Below are positions 1 through 11,500 of a stretch of 64,000 nt of DNA, piece by piece. The notes under the pieces were generated by a model, which made no database searches, had not been told where the DNA came from, and was given only the letters and a program-made list of their open reading frames with translations. The translations under genes were made by a program, and so were the position numbers. The DNA is taken from positions 434,001 to 498,000 of the forward strand of contig JAOTOL010001475.1 in assembly GCA_034440575.1 (NCBI GenBank), read 5' to 3'. Origin of the DNA: Imbricaverruca yamaguchii (taxonomy: Eukaryota > Arthropoda > Thecostraca > Neoverrucidae). Within the stretch, counting starts at the first letter, position 1; each line of letters opens with the position of its first letter.

Positions 1-58
1 GAGTTACACATATCAGCAGGCCACCAGCGCTACACAGTAGCTTACACAACTCGGCGCC

Positions 59-778
59 TTGCTGCGTTCCTTTGGTTTTACCTGCACACCTCCCGCGAGC
101 GCGGAGACAGCGCCACCCACGGTTCGTCCATCCAGGTCAGAACAGGCGAAAGAAACGCCACCCATAGCATCCCCACAGCCCTCAGAGGAATTATCGGGGA
201 CGGAAACAAAACAGGAAGGAGGAAAGTGGACCTTGGTACAGCGGTCCAAAAAACTCGCCAAGCCCCCCTACATCTCATCCACCACGCCCTCTACTTTCAC
301 ATTCAAAGTAACCTATCCTACCCCCACATCACCACCAATTCCTGCTCCTCCCTCTCCTCCACCTCCTCCTCCACCTCCACCTCCATCGCTCCACGGAGCA
401 CCGTGGCGACGGATACCTGTCACCCCCCCTTCAGCGCCACGCATCCAGACCACCAGTGTTCGCCATGGAGCCCCGAACCTGGGACCGGCGGGGCGTGCCG
501 GCCGTAGTTCGTCCCCGAATGTACGGCCGAGGGCCCCAACCACTCAGGTACCATTGGCATCTGGAGGCTCCGCATTCCCAGCTGAGACCCTTCATATCCC
601 ACCACCCATCCCACCACCCATCCCACCACCCATCCCACCACGTGGAGACGATGCTTTGGCACACGCGTCACCCCCTAGAGGCAGGAATCGAGCTCCACCC
701 TGGAAAGTGCCTCCGGCCGATGGAGGAAACCCTAGGGCGAGGCCAAGATCCTCCTCGGGGCCCTCCACGCAGCAGTGA
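59..778 (+). pseudogene. LINE ORF1 remnant, proline-rich C-terminal part
   Basis: An open stretch rich in Pro, Ser and Thr, with a run of about ten prolines and a motif KWTLVQRSKK in its first third. It ends at TGA 776-778, 39 bases before the ATG of the endonuclease frame. This position and composition fit the gag-like ORF1 of I/Jockey LINEs, whose nucleic-acid-binding part would lie upstream. I see no zinc knuckle here. The frame is stopped by TAG at 38-40, so the block is either the 3' part of ORF1 or already frameshifted. The call rests mainly on position before ORF2. Confidence 0.6.
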
Positions 779-817
779 CTATTGAGTTAGTCACTTTATA
801 GTTTCAACACGTTTTAG

Positions 818-1432
818 ATGGCTCTTTTTACGGCCATTTTACAATGGAACTGCCTGGGCCTAAAAACTTTGCTTCTTGACCTGATGACCGTTTTAAATCG
901 GCGTAGTCCGCTAGCCATTTGCCTTGAGGAAACTAAGCTCACACCAAAGGACACTGTCAAGATCAAAAACTACACTGTGTTCCGCAGCGATGTTCGCCCT
1001 GAAAATAACGCGCACGGAGGGGTCTTGCTTGATGTCCACCACAGCGTACCAGCACGTGAGTTGCCTCTTCGAACCACTCTTCAGGCAATTGCAGCGCATA
1101 TAATTCTTCGCGACACCCACATTAGTCTTTGCTCCCTATATCTGCCTCCTGGAGTCACGTTTCCTGTCGTGGATTTGAAACATCTACTTGCTGAGCTTCC
1201 ACCACCATTGCTACTAGTGGTTAATTTTAACGCTCATCACACCGCCTGGGGCTGCTCAGACATCAACACACGGAGCCGAATGCTGGGGGGATTTAATCAT
1301 ACATCAGCCGTTATGTGTTTTAAACACAGGTGCACATACTCATTTTACTCTGCCATCGGGCCGGACGTCAGCGCTAGACCTGAGCCTAGCCAGCCCCCAA
1401 CTGATCCATCATATCGAATGGTCAGTCGATGA
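818..1432 (+). pseudogene. LINE ORF2, APE-type endonuclease domain (degenerate)
   Basis: The start ATG at 818 gives an N-terminus with the ILQWNCLGL motif, then CLEETKL (metal-binding Glu region), HGGVLL and NFNAHHTAWG. These are the ordered blocks of LINE apurinic endonucleases, which nick the target DNA before target-primed reverse transcription. The block normally reading GDFNAHH is VNFNAHH here, so the aspartate is replaced by asparagine. The final SDHYPV motif is present at 1446-1463 but in another frame, which places a frameshift between about 1370 and 1445. Confidence 0.88.
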
Positions 1433-1445
1433 CGATTACCTCGGA

Positions 1446-2357
1446 AGCGACCACTATCCGGTGTGGCTAACCTTTCGTAGAGGCGTGATTTTTGGAACAC
1501 GGCCGCCACGCTGGAATTTGAAGAAGGCAGACTGGGCTCGTTTCGAATCTGAGACGCAGACAGCTTTTACACATGACATTGAAAATAATCGTACTAGCGT
1601 CGATGATTTTACATCACGGATTCTCCAATGCGCTGAGTTGTGCATTCCACGTACCTATGGCATCCCACGCCGTATTCCAGTTCCCTGGTGGACTGCGGAA
1701 TGCGGAAAGGCTATCCGCGCTCGCAAGCGAGCCCTTCAAAAATTCAGTAAACATGGCACGATGACCAACATGCTAGACTTCCAACAGGCCCGAGCACTAG
1801 CTCGACGTACCATACGCGCTGCGAAACGAACATCCTGGCGAGCATATGTAGGTGGATTAACTCGAACTACGTCGGCATCGGAAGTGTGGTCCCGAATTAG
1901 GATTTCGGGGAAGTTCTCCTCGATCCCATTGCCGGTTCTTAACATTGGAAGAAACACAATACCGGATCCGGGAGAAGTGGCCAATAGAATTGCACATGTC
2001 ATAGCAATGCGCAGTGAACCTACTGACCCAGCTTTCCTGCAACACCGTGCCCAGTGTCAGAGGAAAGAGATTAGTTGTATTACATCAGAACAATTTGTGT
2101 ACAATTTACCGTTTACTCAAGCCGAACCGAAATCTGCAATTAACGGATTGAAGAGCGTGTCCGAAGGACCAGACTATATACACAACGAAATGTTGACACA
2201 TTTACAGATTTACGCAAAGTATACACTTCTCACGATTTTCAATATAATTTGGAACGGTGGTTGCTTTCCACCAGCCTGGAGAAAGGCAATTATAATACCA
2301 CTGTTGAAGCCCGGTAGAAAGGCTATGACCCCACTGATTACCGCCCAATTTCACTGA
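1446..2357 (+). pseudogene. LINE ORF2, end of endonuclease, linker and start of reverse transcriptase
   Basis: This frame opens with SDHYPVW, the last endonuclease motif. It continues through a basic linker with PWWTAECGKAIRARKRA, which is typical of the region between endonuclease and RT in I/Jockey elements. The RT begins with SEGPDYIHNEML and the palm entry block PPAWRKAIIIPLLKPG near 2270-2315. The frame is then lost: the next RT motif, DYRPISLTPS, starts at 2336 in a different frame. Confidence 0.88.
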
Positions 2358-2985
2358 CGCCATCATTGAGTAAGTTAATGGAGAAAATGGTTAGCCTCCG
2401 ACTCACGTGCTTCTTAGACATCCAGAACGTCTTATCCAATGACCAGTGTGGCTTTCGAAAAACCGTAGCACGATTGACCATGTTTTAAGGCTTGACACAG
2501 AAGTTCGGGTAGCTTTTGCGAAACACAGACACCTAGGAGCCGTGCTTTTCGACATTGAGAGTGCTTTTGACAATGCTTGGAGACATGGCATCCTGCAGAA
2601 GTTTCATGAGTGCGGAATCCGCGGATCCCCGGGCATGTTTAAAAAAAAACTTCATGACAAGTCGAGAGTTTTGTGTGCGCGTCGGCAACCAGTTTTCAGG
2701 TTGGCTACGCCAAGTTCCACCACCAAGGGAGTTCCACAGGGCAGCGTCCTGAGCACATCCCTATTTTCTTTTATAATAAACGACATCGGCAACTCACTAT
2801 CCCCATCAATCGGACGATCTCTTTTCGCTGATGATTTTGCAATCTGGTCGTGCAGCTCGTCAATCCCGCTCATGGAGCGACAGCTGCAACTTGCGATTTC
2901 ACACCTCGAAAAGTGGGGACACCTGAATGGTTTCCGATTTTCCATTGCAGACAGCAGCAGTTCATTTGTGCCGCCGTCGTCCTAA
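2336..2985 (+). pseudogene. LINE ORF2, reverse transcriptase core
   Basis: The first part (2336 to about 2450) reads DYRPISL in one frame. A shift at an A-run near 2458 moves the rest into the frame of 2446-2985, with AVLFDIESAFDNAW (first catalytic Asp), GVPQGSVLS and SLFADDFAIW. The two catalytic aspartates of the FADD box are encoded at 2830-2835. Another disruption lies around an eight-A run at 2641-2648. All catalytic RT residues I can check are intact although the frame is not. Confidence 0.92.
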
Positions 2986-2995
2986 CTGACCGGAC

Positions 2996-3553
2996 ATGAA
3001 GCTAAAACTGTACGGGCAAGACGTTCCCTGTGCACCAACGGCTCGCTTTCTTGGTGTGCAATTCGACAATCGTCTTTCATACCGAGAACACATAAAAACG
3101 CTCCCAGACAAGTGCTTTAAAACCATGAATATATTGAAGTGTGTTTCTCGAACATCATACGGGGCTGATAGAAGGACTCTGCACATGCTTTACCGCAGTC
3201 TGATTCGTTCCAAACTGAACTATGCATGTTTTATATACGACGGTGCGTGTGGTACCACGAAACGTATTTTAGACCCAACACACCACGCTGCGTTGTTAAT
3301 AATTACTGGGGAATTTCGCACCTCTCCCACGGTCAGCATATTGGCAGATGCCCATGAACCACCATTAAGCATGAGAAGACAGATGCTGGGACTTCGCTAC
3401 GCATGCAAGATACGTCAGTTCCCGACACACCCATCATATCAGGCTTTCTTTTCTAGGGATATGCATGCAGTTCTTCGCGGCCAAGTGAGGAGGGGAACAG
3501 CTTACTGTGTGAGAATGAGGACGCTCCTGAGACAAATGAGACTTCGAATGTAG
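2996..3553 (+). pseudogene. LINE ORF2, RT thumb and connection region
   Basis: Begins with KLKLYGQDVPC followed by ARFLGVQFDNRLSYREHI. This is the LGV-F-D-L-H-I block found just after the RT palm in I/Jockey LINEs. It continues with RTLHMLYRSLIRSKLNYA. It is in a third frame relative to the palm block. The segment ends at a stop about 35 bases before the RNase H frame opens. Confidence 0.82.
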
Positions 3554-3588
3554 GGAATTAGGCAGTATGAGTAAATAACTACTCCCCC

Positions 3589-4560
3589 GTGGGAACTGGT
3601 CTCTCCTCCATCTACATCGCCCTCTCTGCAGAGAGAAAGCAAGACGTGGCAAAAGAGGAGCTACTATCACGTGCACTCGAACACATTTCTTCAACATATC
3701 GTGGTTACACAGTCACTTACACAGATGGCTCAAAGACTGACACCGGCGTTGGTAGTGCTTTTGTTAGAGGATCCACCACAAGATCTTTCACCCTGCCACC
3801 ACACGCCACGGTCTTCACTGCAGAGTTGATGGCCATTAGCAAAATCCTTTCATACATCGAGGTTGACGACGAAATCTTACACGTTATTCTGACTGATTCT
3901 CTGAGCAGTCTTGTGGCGTTGCACAGTTTTAACCAGCAACATGCCATCGTACGAGACGTTTTATTGCACCTTACTTCGCTGCATGACATGGGAAAACATG
4001 CAACACTACTGGATTCCAGCACATGTTGGAATTCGTGGCAATGAGCTGGCCGACCGAGCTGCAGGGCATGCAGCATAAGCGCCAAGGAGTCGTGTTTTCC
4101 CAGTTCCTACCAGTGACTACTACCCAGTTATCTCATCATTTATTTTTAGACAATATCAGAGGAGATGGGACCAAGAGGAGTTTAAAAAAAGTAAAGCAAG
4201 TCAAACCATACTTAGCTCCGTGGGCCTCGTCCTTCAGCCAAACTAGAAGGGACGAAGTAGCCATCTGTCGTCTCAGAATTGGTCACACTAGCAACACATA
4301 GGTATTTATTGTGCGGGGACGACAGGCCGAAATGTGTTAGGTGTAATGCCATTTTGACTGCACCATGTGCTGGTGGTATGTCCAGCATACACGGAAGAAC
4401 GTAGGCGACACTGGATGTGTTGCGAATGCTCTGAAGTTGAAGGACTTGTTGGGAGATGATTCCCGATTCATACATAATAGAGTAGTTTTGTGCTTCCTTG
4501 CGGAGAGAGGATTTGACGTAATTTATGCGCCTACCTAACTAAATTTGTTTCCCCAGGTCT
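3589..4560 (+). pseudogene. LINE ORF2, RNase H domain and cysteine-rich C-terminus
   Basis: The RNase H active-site positions are visible: Asp in YTDGSK (3724-3726), Glu in TAELMAI (3823-3825) and Asp in LTDSLSS (3895-3897). The last motif, around HVGIRGNELAD, lies at about 4020-4055 in a shifted frame. Further on, near 4305-4400, a C-x-x-x-x-x-x-C-x-x-C arrangement followed by a CPAY-like block can be pieced together across frames; it resembles the C-terminal zinc-binding segment of I/Jockey elements. RNase H removes the RNA template strand during integration. Confidence 0.85.
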
Positions 4561-4703
4561 TATATCAAGCGCCTTAGTGGGCACCAATGTGTTATATACG
4601 TATGTGACAGTCTGACGCGCGCTTAGGCAGCCTTGTTATGGGTGCAATATAACTCATTGGGGTTGACGCACCACAAAACCCCAATAATCAATCAATCAAT
4701 CAG

Positions 4704-5407
4704 TTGGCATGTGTAATGACAGCTATGGTGTGTGGTGGCAGATGCCATGTGTGCTGACAGCTGCCGTGTGTGCTGACAGCTGCCGTGTGTAATGAGAGCT
4801 ATTGTGTGTGGTGACAGCTGCCATGTGTGCTGACAGCTGCCGTGTGTGTTGACAGCTGTTGTGTGTGGTGACAGCTGCCATGTGTGTTGACAGCTGCCGT
4901 GTGTGTTGACAGCTGGCATGTGTGTTGACAGCTGCCGTGTGTGCTGACAGCTGCCGTGTGTAATGAGAGCTATTGTGTGTGGTGACAGCTGCCGGGTGTG
5001 TTGACAGCTCCCGTGTGTGTTGACAGCTGCCGTGTGTGCTGACAGCTGCCGTGTGTGTTGACAGCTGCCGTGTGTGCTGACAGCTGCCGTGTGTGTTGAC
5101 AGCTGCCGTGTGTGTTGACAGCTGCCGTGTGTGTTGACAGCTGCCGTGTGCTGACAGCTGCCGGGTGTGTTGACAGCTGCCGTGTGTGTTGACAGCTGCC
5201 GTGTGTGCTGACAGCTGCCGGGTGTGTTGACAGCTGCCGTGTGTGCTGACAGCTGCCGTGTGTGTTGACAGCTGCCGTGTGTGCTGACAGCTGCCGTGTG
5301 TGCTGACAGCTGCCGTGTGTGCTGACAGCTGCCGGGTGTGCTGACAGCTGCCGTGTGTGCTGACAGCTGCCGTGTGTGTTGACAGCTGCCGGGTGTGTTG
5401 ACAGCTG
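4704..5407 (+). repeat. About 19-20-bp minisatellite in the CSN7 5' flank
   Basis: Roughly 36 head-to-tail units built on TGACAGCTGCCGTGTGTG. Most units contain CAGCTG (an E-box hexamer) preceded by TGACAG. Unit variants differ mainly after CAGCTGCC (CGTGTGTGT, CATGTGTG, CGGGTGTG). The array starts right after the LINE tail and stops 14 bases before the CSN7 start codon, so the promoter or 5' UTR of that gene must lie in or beyond it. Long open frames read through it (repeated SCQHTRQL on the minus strand) are by-products of repetition. Confidence 0.93.
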
Positions 5408-5421
5408 CCCCGCCACCGGTG

Positions 5422-5580
5422 ATGGCCGACCCAACGGCTCCGTCCCACTCGCTGGAGCAGTTCGTGCTGCAGGCGCGGTCGACACATGGCGCCGACGCCG
5501 CCCAGCTCGTGTGCCAGGCGCTCGACGCGCCCGGACTGTACGTGTTCGCAGAGCTGCTCGACGTGCCCACCATCAGCGAG
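5422..5580 (+). CDS. COPS7: CSN7 exon 1 (residues 1-53)
   Basis: Starts at ATG 5422 and ends in a GAG codon before the donor GTCAGT at 5581, phase 0. It encodes the N-terminal helices of the PCI domain, with LEQFVLQARS and APGLYVFAELLDVP. No untranslated exon can be placed upstream because the minisatellite begins 14 bases before the ATG. Confidence 0.95.
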
Positions 5581-8500
5581 GTCAGTGCAGTCGCTCCCCC
5601 CCCCCCCCCCACACGCACATACACAAACACAAACACACACATGGGCGCTACATGACCAATGTAGTTGATGTGCCCTAAAGCCCTAATAACTAACAAACAC
5701 ACACACACACACATACACACACACACTGCGGTCAGTTTTGGAAATACCGCGCCAGTCTGGATGAGCTCCGGTGAGAACGAGTGGACACGTGAGCCCTTGC
5801 TGTGCATCGTTGTTTGGTCAGCCGAATGGCCTTGACCACTCGCCACACGGCTTCTTGGACACAAGCGCCGGGCGGCCGGTCGAGTGGTAGCGTGCAAGAG
5901 AGGATTATCCGGCTACTTCTGTTCTCCGGAAAGCGGGTCCAGTACGCCCAGTGTTTATGGGTGCCCTCCGACCGAGGTGGTGCGCGTTCTCTGAAGCGCC
6001 GGTGCACCACCATCAGCACTGAGTGTTCGCTGCCCCGGCCGTGACTGTCTGTGTGGGGCGAGGTCTGGCTCCGGTCACAGTAGTTAATTGGGGGGGGGGG
6101 TGTATCATAGAAATTAAACAGGGTGTGGATTCCGGAACATATTCGCTGGTCATGTTCGTCCCTGATCATTTATGACTGGATAAGCGGTACAGGTTCCAAA
6201 ACCGAGTTATCGATACAGGTTCCAGAATTATTATTTCATCCGACACCGTTTTCTACACTTCCATGTTTTTTAAGTTTTGCTTGTCCAGTTTTGTGTGTGT
6301 GTGTGTGTGGGGGGGGGGGTATATCCAGCAGGTGACAAAGCGTCGTGTATGTTGCGTTTTCCAGCCAATGTCTTTAACAGAAGATGAAATGTATCATTAA
6401 GAGTGGCTAAAGAATGTCCCGTATCATATCACGGTCACTTTACCTCGATGCTCCGGTGTACTTACACGTAGGTTGAAGTTCCACAAGGTTTTTATTGTTG
6501 AAATAAAAAAAAAATCACAATATTCACCTTTCAAGGTCTTGCGCGTGATCCGTCGGAGATGGAGTGCCATTGGTTATGTCATGAATTGATTTGGCAATCG
6601 TTCATTATTACCAACGATATTGACGGTCGAGTATTTCTTCACCTAGCAGACAAAGGTCAACTTTGATGACCCGGCGTCCATGAACGGTAAAGGAGACGAC
6701 CTCCGTCCCGGGTAGGGGCGGTGGACAATGAAGGTGTTGTGAGGGCCGGCTCGGCCATGATTAGGCATTCTCACGGAGTTAGAAAACGATTGTAGATGCA
6801 ATGAACTTATTACTATTTCAATGATCAGTGATATGGTTGGAATTGACCCCCATGCAGAACATTACGGATTGGGTTCAATTATTTTGAAGACTGTTTCAAA
6901 TCTCGGTTTAGAATATTGTCAATGCTGGGAAGTTGCAATGGGGCCATAGCAATGACCCTAATGGCGATGGCGATCACGCGTTTTTTTATTTGCGTCAGTC
7001 GTTCCTAAACTTGCCCCCTCCCCAAGTCGTGAAAATATAAATATTTCCTTCCACACAAAACAGCATCGGCACGCATGACATCCTGCAATTTCTTCATTAA
7101 GTTCCTTGAAAGTCGAGTATATAATGTGCATGATGGTTCACCCTGTTTTACATCCTTGCCTACTCAATAATTATTTAATACGGTGTCTCCGAGATGGAGT
7201 ATGAATGTACAGATTACTTAGTCACTTATGCCATCAAGACGATGCAATTGTGTGCTTAATTCATTGTGTATTCGCTGTGATGCTCCGTGAGTTATTTGTA
7301 TTTATATGAACGTAGATGGAGTCTAGTGACTGGATAATGTTCGATTTAGTTGAAGTGGAAAGTGGCTGGTATGGCTGAGAAAAAAAATGTTTTCTGAATT
7401 TTTCTGTACCGGGAATTTATACCTGCTGTTTAAAATGCAGGAAGCGAGAGTTTCTCCTTAGCGACGTCATCCCGATGTTTTTCTTTTGCAATGTTAGATC
7501 TTCAGAATCTTGTAATTCGACGTCGTTGATGAGACACAAATAATTGAACATTCGACACGGATTCCGCGTGCAGTGGCCAGTTATGCGCACGTGGATACAC
7601 CGACCGGAGCCGTCGCCAGTGGCCTGTTGTACACAGGCGGTCGTCGCCAGTGGCCTGTTGTACACAGGCGTCCGTCGCCAGTGGCCTGCTGTAGAGAGGC
7701 GGCCGTCGCCAGTGGCCTGTTGTACACAGGCGGTCGTCGCCAGTGGCCTGTTTTACACAGGTGGCCGTCGCCAGTGGCCTGCTGTAGAGCGGCGGCTGTC
7801 ACCAGTGGCCTGCTGTAGAGCGGCGGCCGTCGCCAGTGGCCTGTTGTACACAGGCGGCCGTCGCCAGTGGCCTGCTGTAGAGAGGCGGCCGTCGCCAGTG
7901 GCCTGTTGTACACAGGCGGCCGTCGCCAGTGGCCTGTTGTACACAGGCGGCCGTCGCCAGTGGCCTGTTGTACACAGGCGGCCGTCGCCAGTGGCCTGTT
8001 GTACACAGGCGGCCGTCGCCAGTGGCCTGCTGTAGAGAGGCGGCCGTCGCCGGTGGCCTGTTGTACACAGGCGTTCGTCACCAGTGGTTTGTTGTACACA
8101 GGCGGCCGTCGCCAGTGGCCTGCTGTAGAGAGGCGGCCGTCGCCGGTGGCCTGTTGTACACAGGCGGCCGTCGCCAGTGGCCTGTTGTACACAGGCGGCC
8201 GTCGCCAGTGGCCTGTTGTACACAGGCGGCCGTCGCCAGTGGCCTGTTGTTGAGAGGCGGCGTGCCTGGCCTTTTACAGGTGGCCGTGCCAGTGGCCTGC
8301 TGTAGAGGGCGGCGTCCAGTGGCCTGCTGTGAGGGCGGCCGTCGCCAGTGGCCTGTTGTACACAGGCGGCCGTCGCCAGTGGCCTGCTGTAGAGAGGCGG
8401 CCGTCGCCAGTGGCCTGCTGTAGAGAGGCGGCCGTCGCCAGTGGCCTGTTGTACACAGGCGGCCGTCGCCAGTGGCCTGTTGTACACAGGCGGCCGTCGC

Positions 8501-11500
8501 CAGTGGCCTGTTGTACAGGCGGCCGTCGCCAGTGGCCTGCTGTAGAGGCGGCCGTCGCCGGGGCCTTTGTAAAGGCGGCCGTCGCCAGTGGCCTGCTGTA
8601 GAGAGGCGGCCGTCGCCGGTGGCCTGTTGTCACAGGCGGCCGTCGCCAGTGGCCTGCTGTGGCGGCTGTCAGTGGCCTGCTGTGAGAGGCGGCCGTCCGT
8701 GGCCTGTTGTACAGGCGGCCGTCGCCGGTGGCCTGTTGTACACAGGCGGCCGTGCCAGTGGCCTGTTGTACACAGGCGGCCGTCACCAGTGGCCTGTTGT
8801 ACACAGGCGGCCGTCACCAGTGGCCTGTTGTACACAGGCGGCCGTCACCAGTGGCCTGCTGTAGAGAGGCGGCCGTCGCCAGTGGCCTGTTGTACACAGG
8901 CGGCCGTCGCCAGTGGCCTGTTGTACACAGGCGGCCGTCGCCAGTGGCCTGTTGTACACAGGCGGCCGTCGCCAGTGGCCTGTTGTACACAGGCGGCCGT
9001 CGCCAGTGGCCTGTTGTACACAGGCGGCCGTCACCAGTGGCCTGTTGTAGAAGGCGGCGCCAGGCTTTGTAAAGGCGGCCGTCGCCAGTGGCCTGTTGTA
9101 CAGGCGGCCGTCGCCAGTGGCCTGTTGTACACAGGCGGTCGTCGCCAGTGGCCTGTTGTACACAGGCGGCCGTCGCCAGTGGCCTGTTGTACACAGGCGG
9201 TCGTCACCAGTGGCCTGTTGTAGAGAGGCGGCCATCGCCGACACGTGCTGACAGCTCGGTCTCGCCGCAGCTGAAGAACCAGCCGGAGTTCGCGGCCACC
9301 TACCAGCTGCTGCAGCTGTTCGCGTGCGGCGTCTATCTGGACTACGTGCGCGGCCGGCCCGAGCTGCCCGAGCTGAGTGCCATGCAGCTGCTCAAGCTGC
9401 GTCACCTCACCATAGTCACAATGTCTACAAAAACCAAGGTGTGTCACCTCACAATAGTCACAATGTCTACAAAACCAAGGTGTATCACCTCACTACAGTC
9501 ACAATGTCTACAAAAACCAAGGTGTCTCACCTCACCATAGTCACAATGTCTACAAAAAACCAAGGTGTCTCACCTCACCATAGTCACAATGTCTACAAAA
9601 CCAAGGTGTGTCACCTCACTACAGTCACAATGTCTACAAAAACCAAGGTGTCTCACCTCACCATGGTCACAATGTCTACAAAAAAACCAAGGCGTCTCAC
9701 CTCACCATAGTCACAAGGTCTACAAAAAACCAGTGTGTCTCACCTCAACATAGTCACAATGTGTACCTTTTATAAATAAGTGCGATTACATGGTATGCAT
9801 TGCCATGCAGTTGCTGCAAGCAGGCAAGGATTGGAATCTGGAAGCGCCATGATTGTTTTGATATAATTTGCTTAAGTTAGTTGTTGCATCTATCCCGTTA
9901 GTTAAGTTGTGTCGTGCTCTTCGCTGATCTCGCGTTACGTAATATAGCAAAAGACATTGAGTAACTCATCACACATGAAATCACACTCAACGCCAATCGG
10001 AAATGAGTCCAGAGCTCTGTTCTTCCTGGCATATGGATATTGTTTTGTCATGGAACCCATTGCTTCCAATTCGAAAGAAGTTCCCCTACACCGTTATCAG
10101 ACTGACACACATTTCGCCTTTTCAGTGCATACCCTACAGTGACCTGTTGAAAGAATTAGGACTTGGAAGCACACGGGAACTAGAAGACGTTATTATCTCT
10201 GCTATTTACTCTGGTGAGTGCTGACGTGACGCCGGGGCGGGGGGCATTGTGCTGTTCACTTGTTCTGGCCGTCGTTTACTCTGTTGAGTGTCCACGTGGC
10301 ACCGGAACTGGATGTCATTATGTTCTTCACTTGTCCTGACGGCCGGCTCTTGTTTATTGGGTGGTTCTCGACGAACTTTTTGCACGTTCACGGCTAATGG
10401 CGCCGCCCACACTGTTTCGCCGGTGGACCGCGGGATTGGGGAGTGTCCCGGGTAGCGCGAGTGTCGAATCCAGGACATGTGACACCCATAGTTTAACACC
10501 GTAGCCACTCGGACGTCCCGGTCCCCTGGTGGCCGGCTCCACGGTCGTGGTAGAAGTACGGGAGACGTGCGGTTCATGGGTCTGTTGGTGTAGCCGCTGT
10601 GCTGTCCGTTGGTTTGGCCACCGTGCTGTCCGTTGGTTTGGCCACCGTGCTGTCCGTTGGTTTGGCCACCGTGTTGTTCGTTATGTTCCACACAGACAGT
10701 AGGTACCCCAGTGTCTGTGACACGTACCACACAGACAGTAGGTACCCCAGAGTCTGTGACACGTACCACACAGACAGTAGGTACCCCAGAGTCTGTGACA
10801 CGTACCACACAGGCAGTGGGTATCCCAGCGCCTGTGACACATGTCGCACAGGCAGTATGTAGCCGAGCGCCTCTGACCGTGCTGTGCCGGTCGGTGCGCC
10901 AGACGTGATCCGCGGCAAGCTGGACCAGCGCGGCGGCCGGCTGGAGGTGGAGTGCGCCGCCGGCCGCGACGTGCGGCCGGAGGACGTGCCGCGCGTGGTG
11001 AGCACGCTCGAGGCGTGGTGCCGCACCTGCGACGCCGTCATGCAGTCGGTGCAGCAGCAGATCAACGCGGCCAACAGCGAGAAGGAGGCGCGCGCCCGTC
11101 ACAAGGCCAGCGTCGAGGCCAAGGTGAGCTGCACACGAGCGCAATCGGTGGGAGGATGCCGCGCTGCTCAGGTCAGGTCAAGTGAGGAGATAGCCGGGTG
11201 CTGTCGGGTCAGGTCGGGGGTCAGGAGAGGGTTGGGCGGTGCGCGGCTGTGGCCAGGTCGGACCAGTTCAGGTCAGGAGAGGGTCGGACGGTGCGCGGCT
11301 GTGGCCAGGTCGGGTCAGTTCAGGTCAGGAGAGGGTTGGGCGATACGTGACCACGGCCAGGAGAAGATCGGGCAGTACGCGGCTGTGATCAGGTCTGGCG
11401 AAGCGTCCAGTCGTGGCAAGGTGGCCGTCAGGTCATCAGGTGGGCGCACCAGGTCATCAGGTACGCATCTGTCGGACAAGGCTGGCTACAGGGCGAATCC

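Larger units (their letters stand above)
1..4702 (+). mobile_element. Degenerate non-LTR retrotransposon (LINE), I/Jockey-type, 5' end outside the window
   Basis: In order there is a proline-rich ORF1 remnant, an apurinic-type endonuclease, a reverse transcriptase with the LFADD active site, an RNase H block and a cysteine-rich C-terminus. The element ends in a short AATC-repeat tail at about 4680-4702. RNase H after the RT together with an APE endonuclease is the layout of the I, R1 and LOA group of LINEs; the exact clade is not certain. The coding blocks sit in different frames, so ORF2 is broken by several frameshifts and the copy is inactive. The tail runs straight into the minisatellite upstream of the CSN7 gene, so the insertion lies next to that gene's 5' flank. 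No 5' end or target-site duplication can be seen because the left side is cut by the window edge. Confidence 0.9.

Noticed and set aside
4692..5897. 401-codon minus-strand frame rich in Cys and His
   Set aside because: SCQHTRQL repetition comes from the 19-bp array; it also runs antisense across CSN7 exon 1.
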